IMG/VR virus record: IMGVR_UViG_3300035670_000272
Coordinates: 1 to 54,356 of that record
From: a virus
Length of the DNA: 54,356 nt
Reading direction: 5' to 3' (one strand)
This document shows, in pieces, positions 1 through 7,433 of the stretch. Position 1 is the first letter of the stretch. Each line of letters begins with the position of its first letter. Made by a program: the position numbers and the translations under genes. The notes beneath the pieces were generated by a model. It had not been told where the DNA came from, did not search any database, and saw only the letters and a program-made list of their open reading frames with translations.

Positions 1-48
1 GCAGGCGCTAGCGGATCACACGGCATTGTGATTGTGAAGGCACTTTAA
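1..48 (+). CDS. Glycine-rich tail fibre, C-terminal end (duplicate copy)
   Basis: This is the last part of the fibre gene, ending in TAA at 46-48. The full gene is at 53009-54277, and this fragment is the same sequence repeated by the terminal overlap. It is not a separate gene. Confidence 0.9.
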   Translation, partial: AGASGSHGIVIVKAL

Positions 49-127
49 TCTACCTAATGGATGCATTATGAAAACCTTTGCGGCGCACGATGGAACGTCA
101 ATCGTGAACATCATTGTTGCGGATTCC
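1..127. repeat. Terminal direct repeat, left copy (assembly closure)
   Basis: These 127 bases are identical to the last 127 bases of the window. They hold the end of the glycine-rich fibre gene and the start of the next gene, so reading frames continue cleanly across the join. This is what a circular contig looks like when an assembler leaves a k-mer-sized overlap; 127 is a common largest k. A true 127-bp terminal repeat is possible but less likely, since it cuts through two genes. Confidence 0.9.
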
Positions 128-376
128 CTAGAGATAGCCAAGACGCACATTCCTAGCGATCTCAACGTTATTGAGGTAGACGAAACTGTAGGGATAGGTT
201 GGGAACTACATGACGGTTACTGGCGTCCCACGCAAACGTATCCTTCATGGGTGTGGAATGAGGACGCGCGGGAGTGGAACCCTCCGATTCCAGAGCCGGA
301 ACCTACCGAAACTACTGCGTACTATTGGGATGAAAGCACCGTGTCATGGGTTCCATTTGACCGCACCGTAGGCTAA
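68..376 (+). CDS. Small protein downstream of tail fibre
   Basis: The protein has 102 residues and I do not recognise a named domain. Its second half carries the pattern YPSWVWNEDAREWNPP followed by an acidic proline run. Similar W-x-x-PPxP proteins sit beside tail-fibre genes in aquatic phages, so a role in fibre assembly or as a fibre-associated structural protein is likely but unproven. It lies 19 bases after the glycine-rich fibre gene once the circle is closed, and it is partly repeated at the right end of the window. The ATG at 68 is the only good start. Confidence 0.6.
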   Translation: MKTFAAHDGTSIVNIIVADSLEIAKTHIPSDLNVIEVDETVGIGWELHDGYWRPTQTYPSWVWNEDAREWNPPIPEPEPTETTAYYWDESTVSWVPFDRTVG

Positions 377-386
377 TTTATGGGGC

Positions 387-1223
387 GTGCAGTTCTATTT
401 CATGGCAGGGTTGCCGCGAGCGGGAACGACGCTACTGGCCTCTGTACTTAACCAAAATCCGGCTATCTATTGCTCACCCAATAGCCCTCTGTATGAGCAT
501 CTACGCGATATCGACTTGTCTAACTATGAGACATATCGCCTAGGCGTGATGCAACAGAACAAGCAAGCACTATTGCGTAATGCTATTCGCGCTTTCTACA
601 TGGATACTGACGCAAAGGTCGTGATAGATAAGTCACGCGTATGGGGATTGCCATACTACATTAACGTACTGCGGTACGCCCTAGAGTCTGACCCTAAAAT
701 CATTTGCCCGGTGCGCCCATTAGCGGAAGTAGTGGCGTCTTTTATTGTCAAGTGCCGAAACAATGAGGACAACTTCATAGATAGAAATATGCGACAAGAG
801 GACTTTCTCCCGCTGTGGCATAAGCCTATTGACGATGCTCGCGTGGACTGGCTACTGAGTCCGAACTCAATGCTTGGAACAGCGATGTTAAGCGTGCATA
901 ATGCTTTGCATGAAGACACTAAGCATATGTTTCATGTTGTCGAATACGATGAATTGGTAGACAATCCACATCGAGTTATCTCAGGAATCTATGACTTCCT
1001 TGGAGTAGAAGCCCACGATCACGAGTATTCCAGAATCGCGAATACTGAGCCATACCGCGATGCGGAGGTATTTGGAATACCAGATTTCCACGCGGTGCAT
1101 TACAAAATCCGACGTAGCACGATAGAGCCTGAAGCGGTGTTGTCTGATTATGCGCTGACCCGCTGCCAGTTAGAGGACTTTTGGACCGTGCAAGTCCAGC
1201 AACAAACGCTTGGCAAGGGTTAG
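387..1223 (+). CDS. Sulfotransferase family protein
   Basis: The protein has 278 residues and resembles the P-loop-like sulfotransferases that move a sulfo group from PAPS to a sugar, lipid or other acceptor. The N-terminus shows the 5'-phosphosulfate loop, GLPRAGTTLLASVLNQNP at about residues 8-25. A later stretch, PVRPLAEVVASF near residues 103-114, fits the 3'-phosphate-binding strand and helix. The start is GTG at 387, 10 bases after the previous stop. Similar proteins are known in aquatic tailed phages near tail genes. Its neighbours are tail-fibre genes and glycosyltransferases, so it may decorate a virion or cell-surface glycan. The acceptor cannot be read from sequence. Confidence 0.75.
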   Translation: MQFYFMAGLPRAGTTLLASVLNQNPAIYCSPNSPLYEHLRDIDLSNYETYRLGVMQQNKQALLRNAIRAFYMDTDAKVVIDKSRVWGLPYYINVLRYALESDPKIICPVRPLAEVVASFIVKCRNNEDNFIDRNMRQEDFLPLWHKPIDDARVDWLLSPNSMLGTAMLSVHNALHEDTKHMFHVVEYDELVDNPHRVISGIYDFLGVEAHDHEYSRIANTEPYRDAEVFGIPDFHAVHYKIRRSTIEPEAVLSDYALTRCQLEDFWTVQVQQQTLGKG

Positions 1224-1231
1224 GTTTCTCT

Positions 1232-1909
1232 ATGAAGATTGCGCTAGTCACTTCTCTGTTCGGTGGGTATGACCCACTTGCCCCGCCGCCTGACGGTTTC
1301 GATGACGCCGTATGCGTGACTGATTCGCCGGATGATATCCCTGAAGGGTGGCGCGTCGTCATGGAGGCGCACCCTCTTGCCGACGATCCACGCCTGTTGA
1401 GTAAAGGCGCGAAGATGCAGCCGTGGCGTTACACGGACTGTGACGCGGCGATTTACCTTGACGCGAGCATCGAAGTAACGTCCCCAAATCTGCGCGCATG
1501 GGTAGAGCCACAACTAACCGCGAACGATCTCATGGTGTGGTCGCACCCGGAAGGCCGCACCTGTTACCGGGATGAGGCGGCGGTCTGTTGGGACTGGCCT
1601 AAGTATGCGCGGTACGACTTGCGCGGTCAGGTCGCAGCGTATGAAGCCGATGGGATGCCTAACGGTTGGGGGTTGTTCGCGTGCGGGATGATCGGCTGGC
1701 GGTTCACAGACGAGGCGCGTGCGTTCGGGGACATGTGGCTAGGGGAGCAATACAGGTGGTCGTGCCAGGATCAGGTCAGCCTCCCGTATCTGTTATGGCG
1801 TGAGGGTAAGTCGTTCGGTATCTGGCCTGCGAACCAGTACCAGAACCCGCACATCCGTATTCGTTGGGATCGGCGTGCCGTGGGCAACGGACCTACCGCA
1901 AGTCGCTAG
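1232..1909 (+). CDS. Glycosyltransferase-like protein (TOD1/DUF616-type)
   Basis: The start is ATG at 1232, behind a purine-rich stretch, rather than the longer frame from 1181, which overlaps the sulfotransferase. The 225-residue product begins MKIALVTSLFGGYDPL and has AIYLDASIEV near residue 80, which fits the nucleotide-sugar-binding strand of a GT-A enzyme with a D-x-S variant of the DxD motif. Later regions (GMPNGWGLFACGMIGWR, CQDQVSLPYLL) match the layout of the DUF616/TOD1 glycosyltransferase group. The sugar and acceptor are unknown. It lies next to the sulfotransferase and probably shares its transcript. Confidence 0.6.
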   Translation: MKIALVTSLFGGYDPLAPPPDGFDDAVCVTDSPDDIPEGWRVVMEAHPLADDPRLLSKGAKMQPWRYTDCDAAIYLDASIEVTSPNLRAWVEPQLTANDLMVWSHPEGRTCYRDEAAVCWDWPKYARYDLRGQVAAYEADGMPNGWGLFACGMIGWRFTDEARAFGDMWLGEQYRWSCQDQVSLPYLLWREGKSFGIWPANQYQNPHIRIRWDRRAVGNGPTASR

Positions 1910-1957
1910 GATCGGCTTTGCGAACCGCTGCTAGTAGCCGTTCGCACCGCCGCTGGT

Positions 1958-1976
1958 CCCCCGACTTGTGCGGGGG
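1958..1976. terminator. GC-only hairpin after glycosyltransferase
   Basis: CCCCCG at 1958-1963 pairs with CGGGGG at 1971-1976 around a 7-base loop. There is no T run, so it may be a weak terminator or an mRNA end-protecting hairpin. It sits in the 98-base gap between two plus-strand genes. Confidence 0.4.
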
Positions 1977-2007
1977 CTAGCGTGCAACATGCGAGGAGGA
2001 TGACGGC

Positions 2008-2283
2008 ATGACCCACGCCGAAGTAGCCGTCCATGTGGATACTCACGACTCCATGTGCCCCTACGGGGGTTTCATGTCCAAGCCTGACGACTGCCGCCTT
2101 CCTGGCGGCATGAGTCTGTGTGACCTCATCCGTAACGTCAGGGCCGAGGAGCACAACTACATCATCTCGATCATTGAGGAACTGCCCTGCAAGTGCGACG
2201 AGGGCAAGGACTACTGCGACGGGCATACGGATGTAATCAATGCCATTGACGAGATTGACCCTTCGGACAAGCAAAGACCATGA
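2008..2283 (+). CDS. Small cysteine-containing protein, CxLI-RVR type
   Basis: The protein has 91 residues, and a strong GAGGAGG ribosome site at about 1991 precedes ATG at 2008. It has cysteines in CPYG, LCDLIRNVRAEE and PCKCDEGKDYC. The C-x-LI-x-x-VR-x-E pattern is shared with the proteins at 2280-2462 and 33528-33800, so the three look like a small phage family, possibly metal binding. The stop overlaps the next start in ATGA, which implies coupled translation. The function is unknown. Confidence 0.65.
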   Translation: MTHAEVAVHVDTHDSMCPYGGFMSKPDDCRLPGGMSLCDLIRNVRAEEHNYIISIIEELPCKCDEGKDYCDGHTDVINAIDEIDPSDKQRP

Positions 2284-2462
2284 CCCACGACCCGCTGTGC
2301 AAAGGCGACAAGATCGAGTACGCCTGCATGTGTCCTCTGATCGCCAGGGTCAGGGCTGACACTAGACGGGGCATCGTAGACGGGCTTAAGGCTGGCCTAC
2401 CTGAGTCGGACACTCGTGATACTGCCGTGAGTATCGCCACGTTCGCCGTGTCTCGTTACTGA
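2280..2462 (+). CDS. Small HDPLC-family protein
   Basis: The protein has 60 residues, starting MTHDPLCKGDK and continuing CMCPLIARVRADTRRG. The HDPLC and C-x-C-x-LIARVR blocks also occur in the protein at 33528-33800. Three cysteines could bind a metal. The ATG overlaps the upstream stop by four bases. Short proteins of this kind are widespread in actinophages with no known function. Confidence 0.65.
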   Translation: MTHDPLCKGDKIEYACMCPLIARVRADTRRGIVDGLKAGLPESDTRDTAVSIATFAVSRY

Positions 2463-2466
2463 CTCA

Positions 2467-2488
2467 GGAATAGCGGTACTGCTATTCC
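2467..2488. terminator. Hairpin between convergent genes
   Basis: GGAATAGC (2467-2474) pairs perfectly with GCTATTCC (2481-2488) around a 6-base loop. It lies just after the end of the plus-strand block and faces the minus-strand glycosyltransferase gene ending at 2574. It could work in both directions, although no long T run follows. Confidence 0.6.
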
Positions 2489-2573
2489 GGGTAAAACGGC
2501 ATGATCCTGCCGGAAACCTGCAAACGACGTGGCAAATGTACGGCTAATAATCTAGTTCGGAATGATCTTGCCG

Positions 2574-3227
2574 CTATTGCCACAGCAGATGATCGGGGTG
2601 CTTGTGCCCCCAATGGTGAGCGCACAGACTTTCGGAGTGCGGTTCGCCCCACGGCGTATCAGTCCACGGATTACAGAACCTAGCGGGTAGCACAGGCGTA
2701 TCCGGGTACTGCTGTTCCTTAATCCGTGTCAGCAACTTTGGCCCGGTCTGCCAGTCAATCGAACGAGTTTCCCTAGCGATGTTGCCGGGGATCGCGTCAA
2801 TCACCGCACGGATAAGAGGATGCTGCGGGGCGCTCAGAATCCAAGCGTTAGAGATCAGCCAGTTATCTATCTCGTTCGCTAGAAGAATGTCCATCTGCAT
2901 GAACTCGTCAGGGATCGGGCGCAAAGGTTCCATATCGGTATTCACATACAAACCGCCGTAACGGTAAAGCAGTTCGTAACCCAACAAGTCTGCTTGCGCT
3001 ACCTGAATGATGCTTGTCTGCTTTGCCGCTCCCGCGATGGGCGTCCACTCCGTACCGCAGTTCACGAACAACGATTCGTTAATGAGTGGTGGGCGGTTGT
3101 CGTAACCCCATTCGATCAGTTGCCAGTCGGGGTTCAGTTCCTTCCAACGCTCGCCGTACTGAACGTATTCGTTGGGCATTTCGCGTGGCCCGAACCACGC
3201 GCGGTGAATCAGTTTGGGCGTCGCCAC
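2574..3227 (-). CDS. Glycosyltransferase, DXD sugar-binding type (GT32-like)
   Basis: I place the start at GTG 3227, with a GAGGG ribosome site just upstream, giving a product that begins ATPKLIHRAWFGP. The upstream ATG at 3254 would add nine unlikely residues. Family signs are the N-terminal P-K-L-I-H-R-x-W, the AQADLLGYELLYRYGG helix and the YVNTDMEPL motif, whose T-D-M-E stands where the DxD metal and nucleotide-sugar site lies. These match the Gly_transf_sug group of retaining glycosyltransferases. The gene overlaps the end of the epimerase gene by 19 bases and is the last gene of a four-gene minus-strand cluster. The sugar and acceptor are unknown. Confidence 0.8.
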   Translation of the reverse strand: MATPKLIHRAWFGPREMPNEYVQYGERWKELNPDWQLIEWGYDNRPPLINESLFVNCGTEWTPIAGAAKQTSIIQVAQADLLGYELLYRYGGLYVNTDMEPLRPIPDEFMQMDILLANEIDNWLISNAWILSAPQHPLIRAVIDAIPGNIARETRSIDWQTGPKLLTRIKEQQYPDTPVLPARFCNPWTDTPWGEPHSESLCAHHWGHKHPDHLLWQ

Positions 3228-4225
3228 GCGACACCCTCGTTCTCCCGATACCAATCGACAGTTCGCTTGATACCTTCCGGCAGAGGCACAAACTCCGTGT
3301 GGTTCATGCCGATCGCGAGCAGGGTAGTAACGTCAGCCGAGACTACGGTTCCCATCTGACGGACGGTGCGGCGAACGTCGATAGGCCGAAGGCCGGGGTT
3401 CGCGCGCGTAACAGCATCGACAACGACACGCAGGTCGTACTCCGTACTCATTGGGCCACCATGCGGTTCCCCTGCCCTCATAGGGACCGCTTCGATCGTT
3501 GCCCCAGGCACGTTCTTCTGGACCTCTTCGGCTACCTTCAGGACCGTCGTAGGCTCTGCGTTGCCCACATCGACAGGATGGTCCGGTACGACACCTTCGC
3601 TGGCCTTCTCCAATGCCCGCACGAACACCTTCGCGACATCGCCCACGAACACGCTATCGCTGATCTGAGTGCCGCCACCGTACAGGCGCATCGGGTCACC
3701 CGACAGCGCGGAGCACACGAACGACGGCACGATCTTCCTGACCTTGCTGCTGCCGTACGGAGCCGGGGTGGACTGGCGCGGACCGTATGCGTTCATGGGC
3801 CGGACGCTCGTAACGCGTAGGCCGCGATCCTCGCGGTACATATTCACGAACGCTTCTGCCGCTGACTTGGTAATGCAGTATGTGCCGCGAGCGATGTTGG
3901 CGTTACCGACTGCTGCGAACACGACGGGCAGATCGTAACGTGATGCTGACTCGAACACGTTGAGGGTGCCGATGATGTTGGTCTCTGCGGCTGGCCCTGG
4001 GTTGTCGATGGTCTCGACTGTCCCGAGTACGGCTGCCATGTGGATGATGCCGTCTACGTGCGCGGCGAGTTCCTGAACGATGGTGGCGTCCCGCACATCA
4101 CCGAGCATCGAATCGCCACCGCGACCCTTGTGGTCAAGCACGAGAGCCTCATGCCCTCGGCGCTGGATCTCTTCGACGATGTAACCGCCGATGAAGCCGT
4201 TACCGCCCGTGACTCCGATCTTCAC
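3209..4225 (-). CDS. NAD-dependent epimerase/dehydratase (extended SDR)
   Basis: The protein has 338 residues. The N-terminal GVTGGNGFIGGYI is the glycine-rich NAD(P)-binding loop, and the active-site pair appears as Y-C-I-T-K near residue 117. The residues around RPMNAYGPRQ and FVGDVAKVFV match nucleotide-sugar epimerases and dehydratases. Such enzymes change the sugar part of UDP-, GDP- or dTDP-sugars. It sits between two glycosyltransferase genes with overlapping ends, so it probably makes their donor. The exact reaction cannot be named from sequence. Confidence 0.85.
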   Translation of the reverse strand: MKIGVTGGNGFIGGYIVEEIQRRGHEALVLDHKGRGGDSMLGDVRDATIVQELAAHVDGIIHMAAVLGTVETIDNPGPAAETNIIGTLNVFESASRYDLPVVFAAVGNANIARGTYCITKSAAEAFVNMYREDRGLRVTSVRPMNAYGPRQSTPAPYGSSKVRKIVPSFVCSALSGDPMRLYGGGTQISDSVFVGDVAKVFVRALEKASEGVVPDHPVDVGNAEPTTVLKVAEEVQKNVPGATIEAVPMRAGEPHGGPMSTEYDLRVVVDAVTRANPGLRPIDVRRTVRQMGTVVSADVTTLLAIGMNHTEFVPLPEGIKRTVDWYRENEGVAWRRPN

Positions 4226-4869
4226 TTCATTCCCCTAACGTTGTTCTCGGCAACTGCCATATCGGTGTGTAGCGTGATGTTATCCCCATGAATGACGTAC
4301 TCGTAGTCGATGTTCGGTGAAGCCACGAAGCGCGCCCCGTTCTTTGCGGCATCTACCCAAAACATCCAGTCCTCGCAGATCATGTCGCGGAATGGGGACT
4401 TCTCCCATACCCAGCGTCGGAAAGGCGAACCGGAGAAGATCAGATTATGTGGCGACTTCAGCACATCAGCGCGGGTAACGTGATGCGCCGACATCTTCCG
4501 CTCATACAACTGGATACCGAACATGTAGACATCGGCATCGAGACGGCGGAGATTACTGAGCGCGTGAGGGAAGATCAGATCATCCATGTCCATCTTGCAG
4601 ACCCATTCGGTATCTGTGATCGCGATGGCTTCGTTGATGAGGTACTGAGGATGTCGGGAGAACTTTCCCTCCGCCTGCTTGAACGTTACGGGAGCGAGAT
4701 CGGTTCCCCCTAGCCTGCTAATGCAGTCGGGAACATCATCCGTTACGACTACGATCTTGTCAGGTGCCCGATCGAGTGCGCTAACGGCACGCATCCAGCG
4801 GGGCAGGAAGGCACGGTACGTCTTACCGTAGGCAACCGCCACGACGCTGACGCTCACAGCGCGTTCCAT
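4222..4869 (-). CDS. Family 2-type glycosyltransferase
   Basis: I chose ATG 4869, giving MERAVSVSVVAVAYGKTY and 215 residues. The longer frame to 5010 runs through the peptidoglycan-binding gene and is very arginine-rich. A GTG at 4857 that overlaps the upstream stop is another option. The GT-A fold is indicated by VVAVAYG at the start, KIVVVTDD, and the KMDMDDLIFP metal site, followed by CEDWMFWVDA late in the domain. The gene overlaps the epimerase start (ATGA) and the PG-binding gene end, so four genes are read as one unit. Confidence 0.8.
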   Translation of the reverse strand: MERAVSVSVVAVAYGKTYRAFLPRWMRAVSALDRAPDKIVVVTDDVPDCISRLGGTDLAPVTFKQAEGKFSRHPQYLINEAIAITDTEWVCKMDMDDLIFPHALSNLRRLDADVYMFGIQLYERKMSAHHVTRADVLKSPHNLIFSGSPFRRWVWEKSPFRDMICEDWMFWVDAAKNGARFVASPNIDYEYVIHGDNITLHTDMAVAENNVRGMK

Positions 4870-5126
4870 GTCTTGCGGTCGATAACTCCAGTCACCTTCA
4901 GCCCTTCGGCGTCTTGGAAGTGCCTGACGGCTTTGCTGACTTCGAGGTCGTATCGTCCATCGAGTGCGCCTGCGTAGTGTCCTCGTTCGGTCAGTTTGCT
5001 TTGCGCCCAAAGCACCAGCGCGCCACGGTCTCCTGTGTCGAGTGGGTGCCGGAACGGGAAGCGGTCAGCGACTTCACTTGTGCCTTGTTCGATTCGCTGC
5101 ATCTTCTTACGTTTCGCTCCTTCCAT
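4854..5126 (-). CDS. Stand-alone peptidoglycan-binding domain protein
   Basis: The protein has 90 residues, and nearly all of it is one PG_binding_1 domain: a leucine-rich three-helix pattern with GALDGRYDLEVSKAVRHFQ, then GLKVTGVIDRKTWNAL at the end. It has no catalytic domain and no signal peptide. A ribosome site (AGGAT) precedes ATG 5126. It is divergent from the holin-amidase cluster, whose amidase has no binding domain of its own. It may be a detached cell-wall anchor for the lysin or a virion component. Confidence 0.8.
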   Translation of the reverse strand: MEGAKRKKMQRIEQGTSEVADRFPFRHPLDTGDRGALVLWAQSKLTERGHYAGALDGRYDLEVSKAVRHFQDAEGLKVTGVIDRKTWNAL

Positions 5127-5182
5127 ATCCGGTATCCTAGAGGACTAATACGCTAGTTCGTGACGCGACACGGGAGTAGTCA
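5127..5182. promoter_or_regulatory. Divergent promoter region between lysis and sugar genes
   Basis: This 56-base gap separates the starts of two divergent blocks. It contains AT-rich boxes such as TATCCT and TAATAC on the plus strand and TAGGAT on the minus strand that could be -10 elements. No convincing -35 box is visible, so only the location is supported. Confidence 0.35.
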
Positions 5183-5476
5183 TTGGGTGCCGCTAAGCCT
5201 TCATGGAAACTGCGCCGTCGCGCGGTGTTCGGGTCGATGATGTTCGGCGTCCTAACCGTTATCTATGTGGCTATCCGTTGGGACGATACGGCTCTCGCGC
5301 AAACATTGGCGTTATCGGGGTTCGGTCTGATCGGCGCTGTCGTCGCCGCGTACATTGGTGGCGCGGCTTACGAGGATGTTCGTCTCCGACCGGATCATCA
5401 ACTCTTCTACAATATGACTAATAGCAGCGGGGATGATTACTCGCTGGAAGCAGACGAATACCAGGAGGGGAAATGA
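5183..5476 (+). CDS. Two-TM membrane protein of the lysis cassette
   Basis: The protein has 97 residues from a TTG start at 5183, with CGGGAG upstream. Residues about 14-32 and 41-62 are hydrophobic helices, and the tail is acidic. The gene overlaps the holin start by four bases and lies two genes before the amidase. It could be a second holin or an antiholin. I see no specific family match. Confidence 0.6.
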   Translation: MGAAKPSWKLRRRAVFGSMMFGVLTVIYVAIRWDDTALAQTLALSGFGLIGAVVAAYIGGAAYEDVRLRPDHQLFYNMTNSSGDDYSLEADEYQEGK

Positions 5477-5700
5477 TCTGGACTAAGGCTTTCTGGATGG
5501 ACGCGACCGAGCGAGCCATCAAGACATTCGCGCAGGTCATATTGGCGTTGGGGGTGGCGGGTGCGTTGAACGCTTTCGCTGTCGATTGGGTGACGGTCCT
5601 CGGCATCGGTATCGGCGCGGTCCTGCTGTCCTACGCCTCATCTATCGTTACTGCCGAGATCCGCAAGAGCGATACTGCCAGCCTCGTCAAGCCCGAGTAG
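5473..5700 (+). CDS. Holin, r1t-like
   Basis: The protein has 75 residues. The N-terminus MIWTKAFWMDATERAIKTFAQ closely follows the r1t-type holins of actinophages, and two hydrophobic segments follow (about 20-38 and 43-60) with a charged tail. Holins form membrane holes that let the endolysin reach the wall. The neighbours fit: another small membrane protein before it, and the amidase after. Confidence 0.85.
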   Translation: MIWTKAFWMDATERAIKTFAQVILALGVAGALNAFAVDWVTVLGIGIGAVLLSYASSIVTAEIRKSDTASLVKPE

Positions 5701-5736
5701 CACGAACACACAACTGAATAACGTTAGGAGCGGCGC

Positions 5737-6036
5737 GTGAACTTGCAGGAGCAGGCCGTCAGCATCGCAGCACTCGTCGCTGCCGTCACCGCTATCGCCA
5801 TCTTCATGTACAGGGTGTACAAGATCGCTCGCCGCATCGACGACACCCTCGGCGTGGACAAGGAAGGCCGAACCATTAGTGACCGGCTTCAGCGTGTCGA
5901 GCATCAGTTGTTCCCGAACGGCGGGGCTAGCCTGAGCGACAAGATCACCCGTGTCGAGAGTGAACAGAGGCTAATGAAGGGGAAACTGGACACGGTTGAG
6001 ACGATCGTGAACAGTCTACTGAGGGAGAACAAGTGA
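5737..6036 (+). CDS. Membrane-anchored coiled-coil protein
   Basis: The start is GTG 5737 with an AGGAG site before it. The 99-residue product has one N-terminal TM helix (about residues 7-24) followed by a long predicted helix rich in heptads (DRLQRVEHQLF, DKITRVESEQRLM, LDTVETIVNSLL). The layout resembles DUF2746-type actinophage proteins in lysis cassettes. It could regulate the holin or help span the envelope. Its stop overlaps the amidase start. Confidence 0.65.
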   Translation: MNLQEQAVSIAALVAAVTAIAIFMYRVYKIARRIDDTLGVDKEGRTISDRLQRVEHQLFPNGGASLSDKITRVESEQRLMKGKLDTVETIVNSLLRENK

Positions 6037-6797
6037 GCCTATGGCTGAAAGACCTGAATAAGATCCTGAAGGACGCCGGAGTCCCGGTCATTCAGGAGAA
6101 ATACACGCGCGGCCCATACGCCGGAAAGACCTGGAAGACCGTAGGGTTCAACGGCCAGGGCTATCGCGACTTCAAGTTCATTCTCTGGCATAACGACGCG
6201 TCACCGCAGGGGGACTCGCCGGGAGCGTTGGATTGGATGAAATACATGGAGATCGCCCCGGCTGGCGCTATTTGGGTGTGCTCCGGCTGTAACGGGAAGC
6301 ATGCGTCGGGCACCTGGCATTTGATCGCGAGTGGCCTATCGAATCACGCAGGCACCGGAGGCAACGACCCGCGCCGTAACGGGAACACTTGGGGCGTCCC
6401 GGTGAACGGGATGAACGCTGTCGCGCTCGGCATCGAGACAGACCACACATACGGGGAGCGCTGGACCGGCGCGAAGAAGCAGGCCCAATTGAACTCCCTC
6501 CGCAGGGGTTCGGCAGCGATCATGCTGGAGTACGGCATCAACCCGAAGCCCGGCCTCCTCCGGCACCTCGACTGGACGAACGGACTAATCGACCGAAACG
6601 GACGCTTCACCACGTATGGCCGTAAGAACGACATAGACGGCCTAGATCTCGCCGACGAGCGCAGGCGCGTCAAGCGCATCATGGCGGCTCTCAGTACCGC
6701 TCAGGACCCGGCAAAGGTCACCACAGAGGAAGCGATGGGTAAGCAGCCCCGCAGCATCCTTCGTCGCCTGTTCCGCCGAGCCGATGCCGAAGCCTAG
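6033..6797 (+). CDS. Endolysin, N-acetylmuramoyl-L-alanine amidase
   Basis: The protein has 254 residues from GTG 6033. It follows the zinc amidase plan: FILWHNDASPQG with the first metal histidine at 53, GTWHLIASGLSNHAG in the middle, ALGIETDH further on, and RHLDWTNGLIDRNGR near the end. It would cut the bond between muramic acid and the stem peptide. There is no recognisable cell-wall-binding domain; the last 45 residues are basic. The holin and two membrane proteins lie just upstream, and a lone peptidoglycan-binding domain is encoded divergently nearby. Confidence 0.85.
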   Translation: MSLWLKDLNKILKDAGVPVIQEKYTRGPYAGKTWKTVGFNGQGYRDFKFILWHNDASPQGDSPGALDWMKYMEIAPAGAIWVCSGCNGKHASGTWHLIASGLSNHAGTGGNDPRRNGNTWGVPVNGMNAVALGIETDHTYGERWTGAKKQAQLNSLRRGSAAIMLEYGINPKPGLLRHLDWTNGLIDRNGRFTTYGRKNDIDGLDLADERRRVKRIMAALSTAQDPAKVTTEEAMGKQPRSILRRLFRRADAEA

Positions 6798-7032
6798 CCT
6801 CGCCGACGCGTTAGCAGGACAACAGCCGCGTTACGGTGGACCATCCTGCCGAATCTGCGACATCATCCCGACGCTCCCCAAGGAAGACGCAGCAGCGCTC
6901 CAGGCCGCGTTCGACGACAGGCGTTACACAGGCACCATGATCGTGAACGCACTCAAAGATTACGGCGAGGAAGTATCCATCGCTACGGTACGCAGACACC
7001 GTCGCAAGGAATGTTCCGCCCAAAGGATGTAG
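6784..7032 (+). CDS. Small helix-turn-helix-like protein
   Basis: The protein has 82 residues. A C-R-I-C pair near residue 22 is followed by helices and the closing block VSIATVRRHRRKEC, which looks like the recognition helix of a small HTH and is typical of short actinophage proteins ending in V-x-RHRxxxC. It probably binds nucleic acid. Its start lies within the end of the amidase gene. The function is unknown. Confidence 0.6.
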   Translation: MPKPSLADALAGQQPRYGGPSCRICDIIPTLPKEDAAALQAAFDDRRYTGTMIVNALKDYGEEVSIATVRRHRRKECSAQRM

Positions 7033-7049
7033 GTCGAGCGCTCCCTACA

Positions 7050-7098
7050 CGGTGGGGAGGGGCAGCGATCCCCCTCTCGTTACCCCTCCCTACCACCG
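7050..7098 (+). promoter_or_regulatory. Two competing hairpins in the post-lysis leader
   Basis: CGGTGG plus GGAGGGG (7050-7062) can pair with CCCCTCC and CCACCG (7083-7098), giving 13 base pairs with a three-base bulge. The inner GAGGGG (7057-7062) can instead pair with CCCCTC (7071-7076). The two folds exclude each other. This fits either a terminator or an attenuator between the lysis genes and the next genes. The rest of the 152-base gap shows nothing else clear. Confidence 0.45.
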
Positions 7099-7184
7099 CG
7101 TAACGCGACAGGTTAGACACTAAACAAAGGGAACCGTTAGCGCGGTAACGGATATTCTTAGTGGTGGCGGAAGGCGGTGCGGGT

Positions 7185-7433
7185 ATGGCGGAGAGCGCTT
7201 CGACGGAGAGCCAGATCGACGATGCGGTCATGGCTTACCTTCGCGAGACTTATGAGGCTCCCGCGATCCTGACGGGATGGGTCGTTGTGGCTGAGTTCGT
7301 CGATACTGACGGGACACCTGACCTTGCCGCGTTCGCCTCGTCTGGTATGCCGTACTGGAAGATCAACGGCATGATCGAGGCCGCGCCGAACGAGATGGAG
7401 TACGCGTACGAGGATGAGGACGAGGATCTGTGA
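7185..7433 (+). CDS. Acidic hypothetical protein
   Basis: The start chosen is ATG 7185, which has a purine-rich site; GTG 7161 would add eight residues. The 82-residue protein has a tryptophan-containing core (TGWVVVAEFVDTDG) and an acidic end (YEDEDEDL). Actinophages carry similar short proteins without known function. The stop overlaps the next GTG start (GTGA). Confidence 0.6.
   Translation: MAESASTESQIDDAVMAYLRETYEAPAILTGWVVVAEFVDTDGTPDLAAFASSGMPYWKINGMIEAAPNEMEYAYEDEDEDL

Noticed and set aside
2501-2683. Plus-strand frame of 60 codons
   Set aside because: It runs into the antisense of the minus-strand glycosyltransferase, has no family and no good ribosome site.
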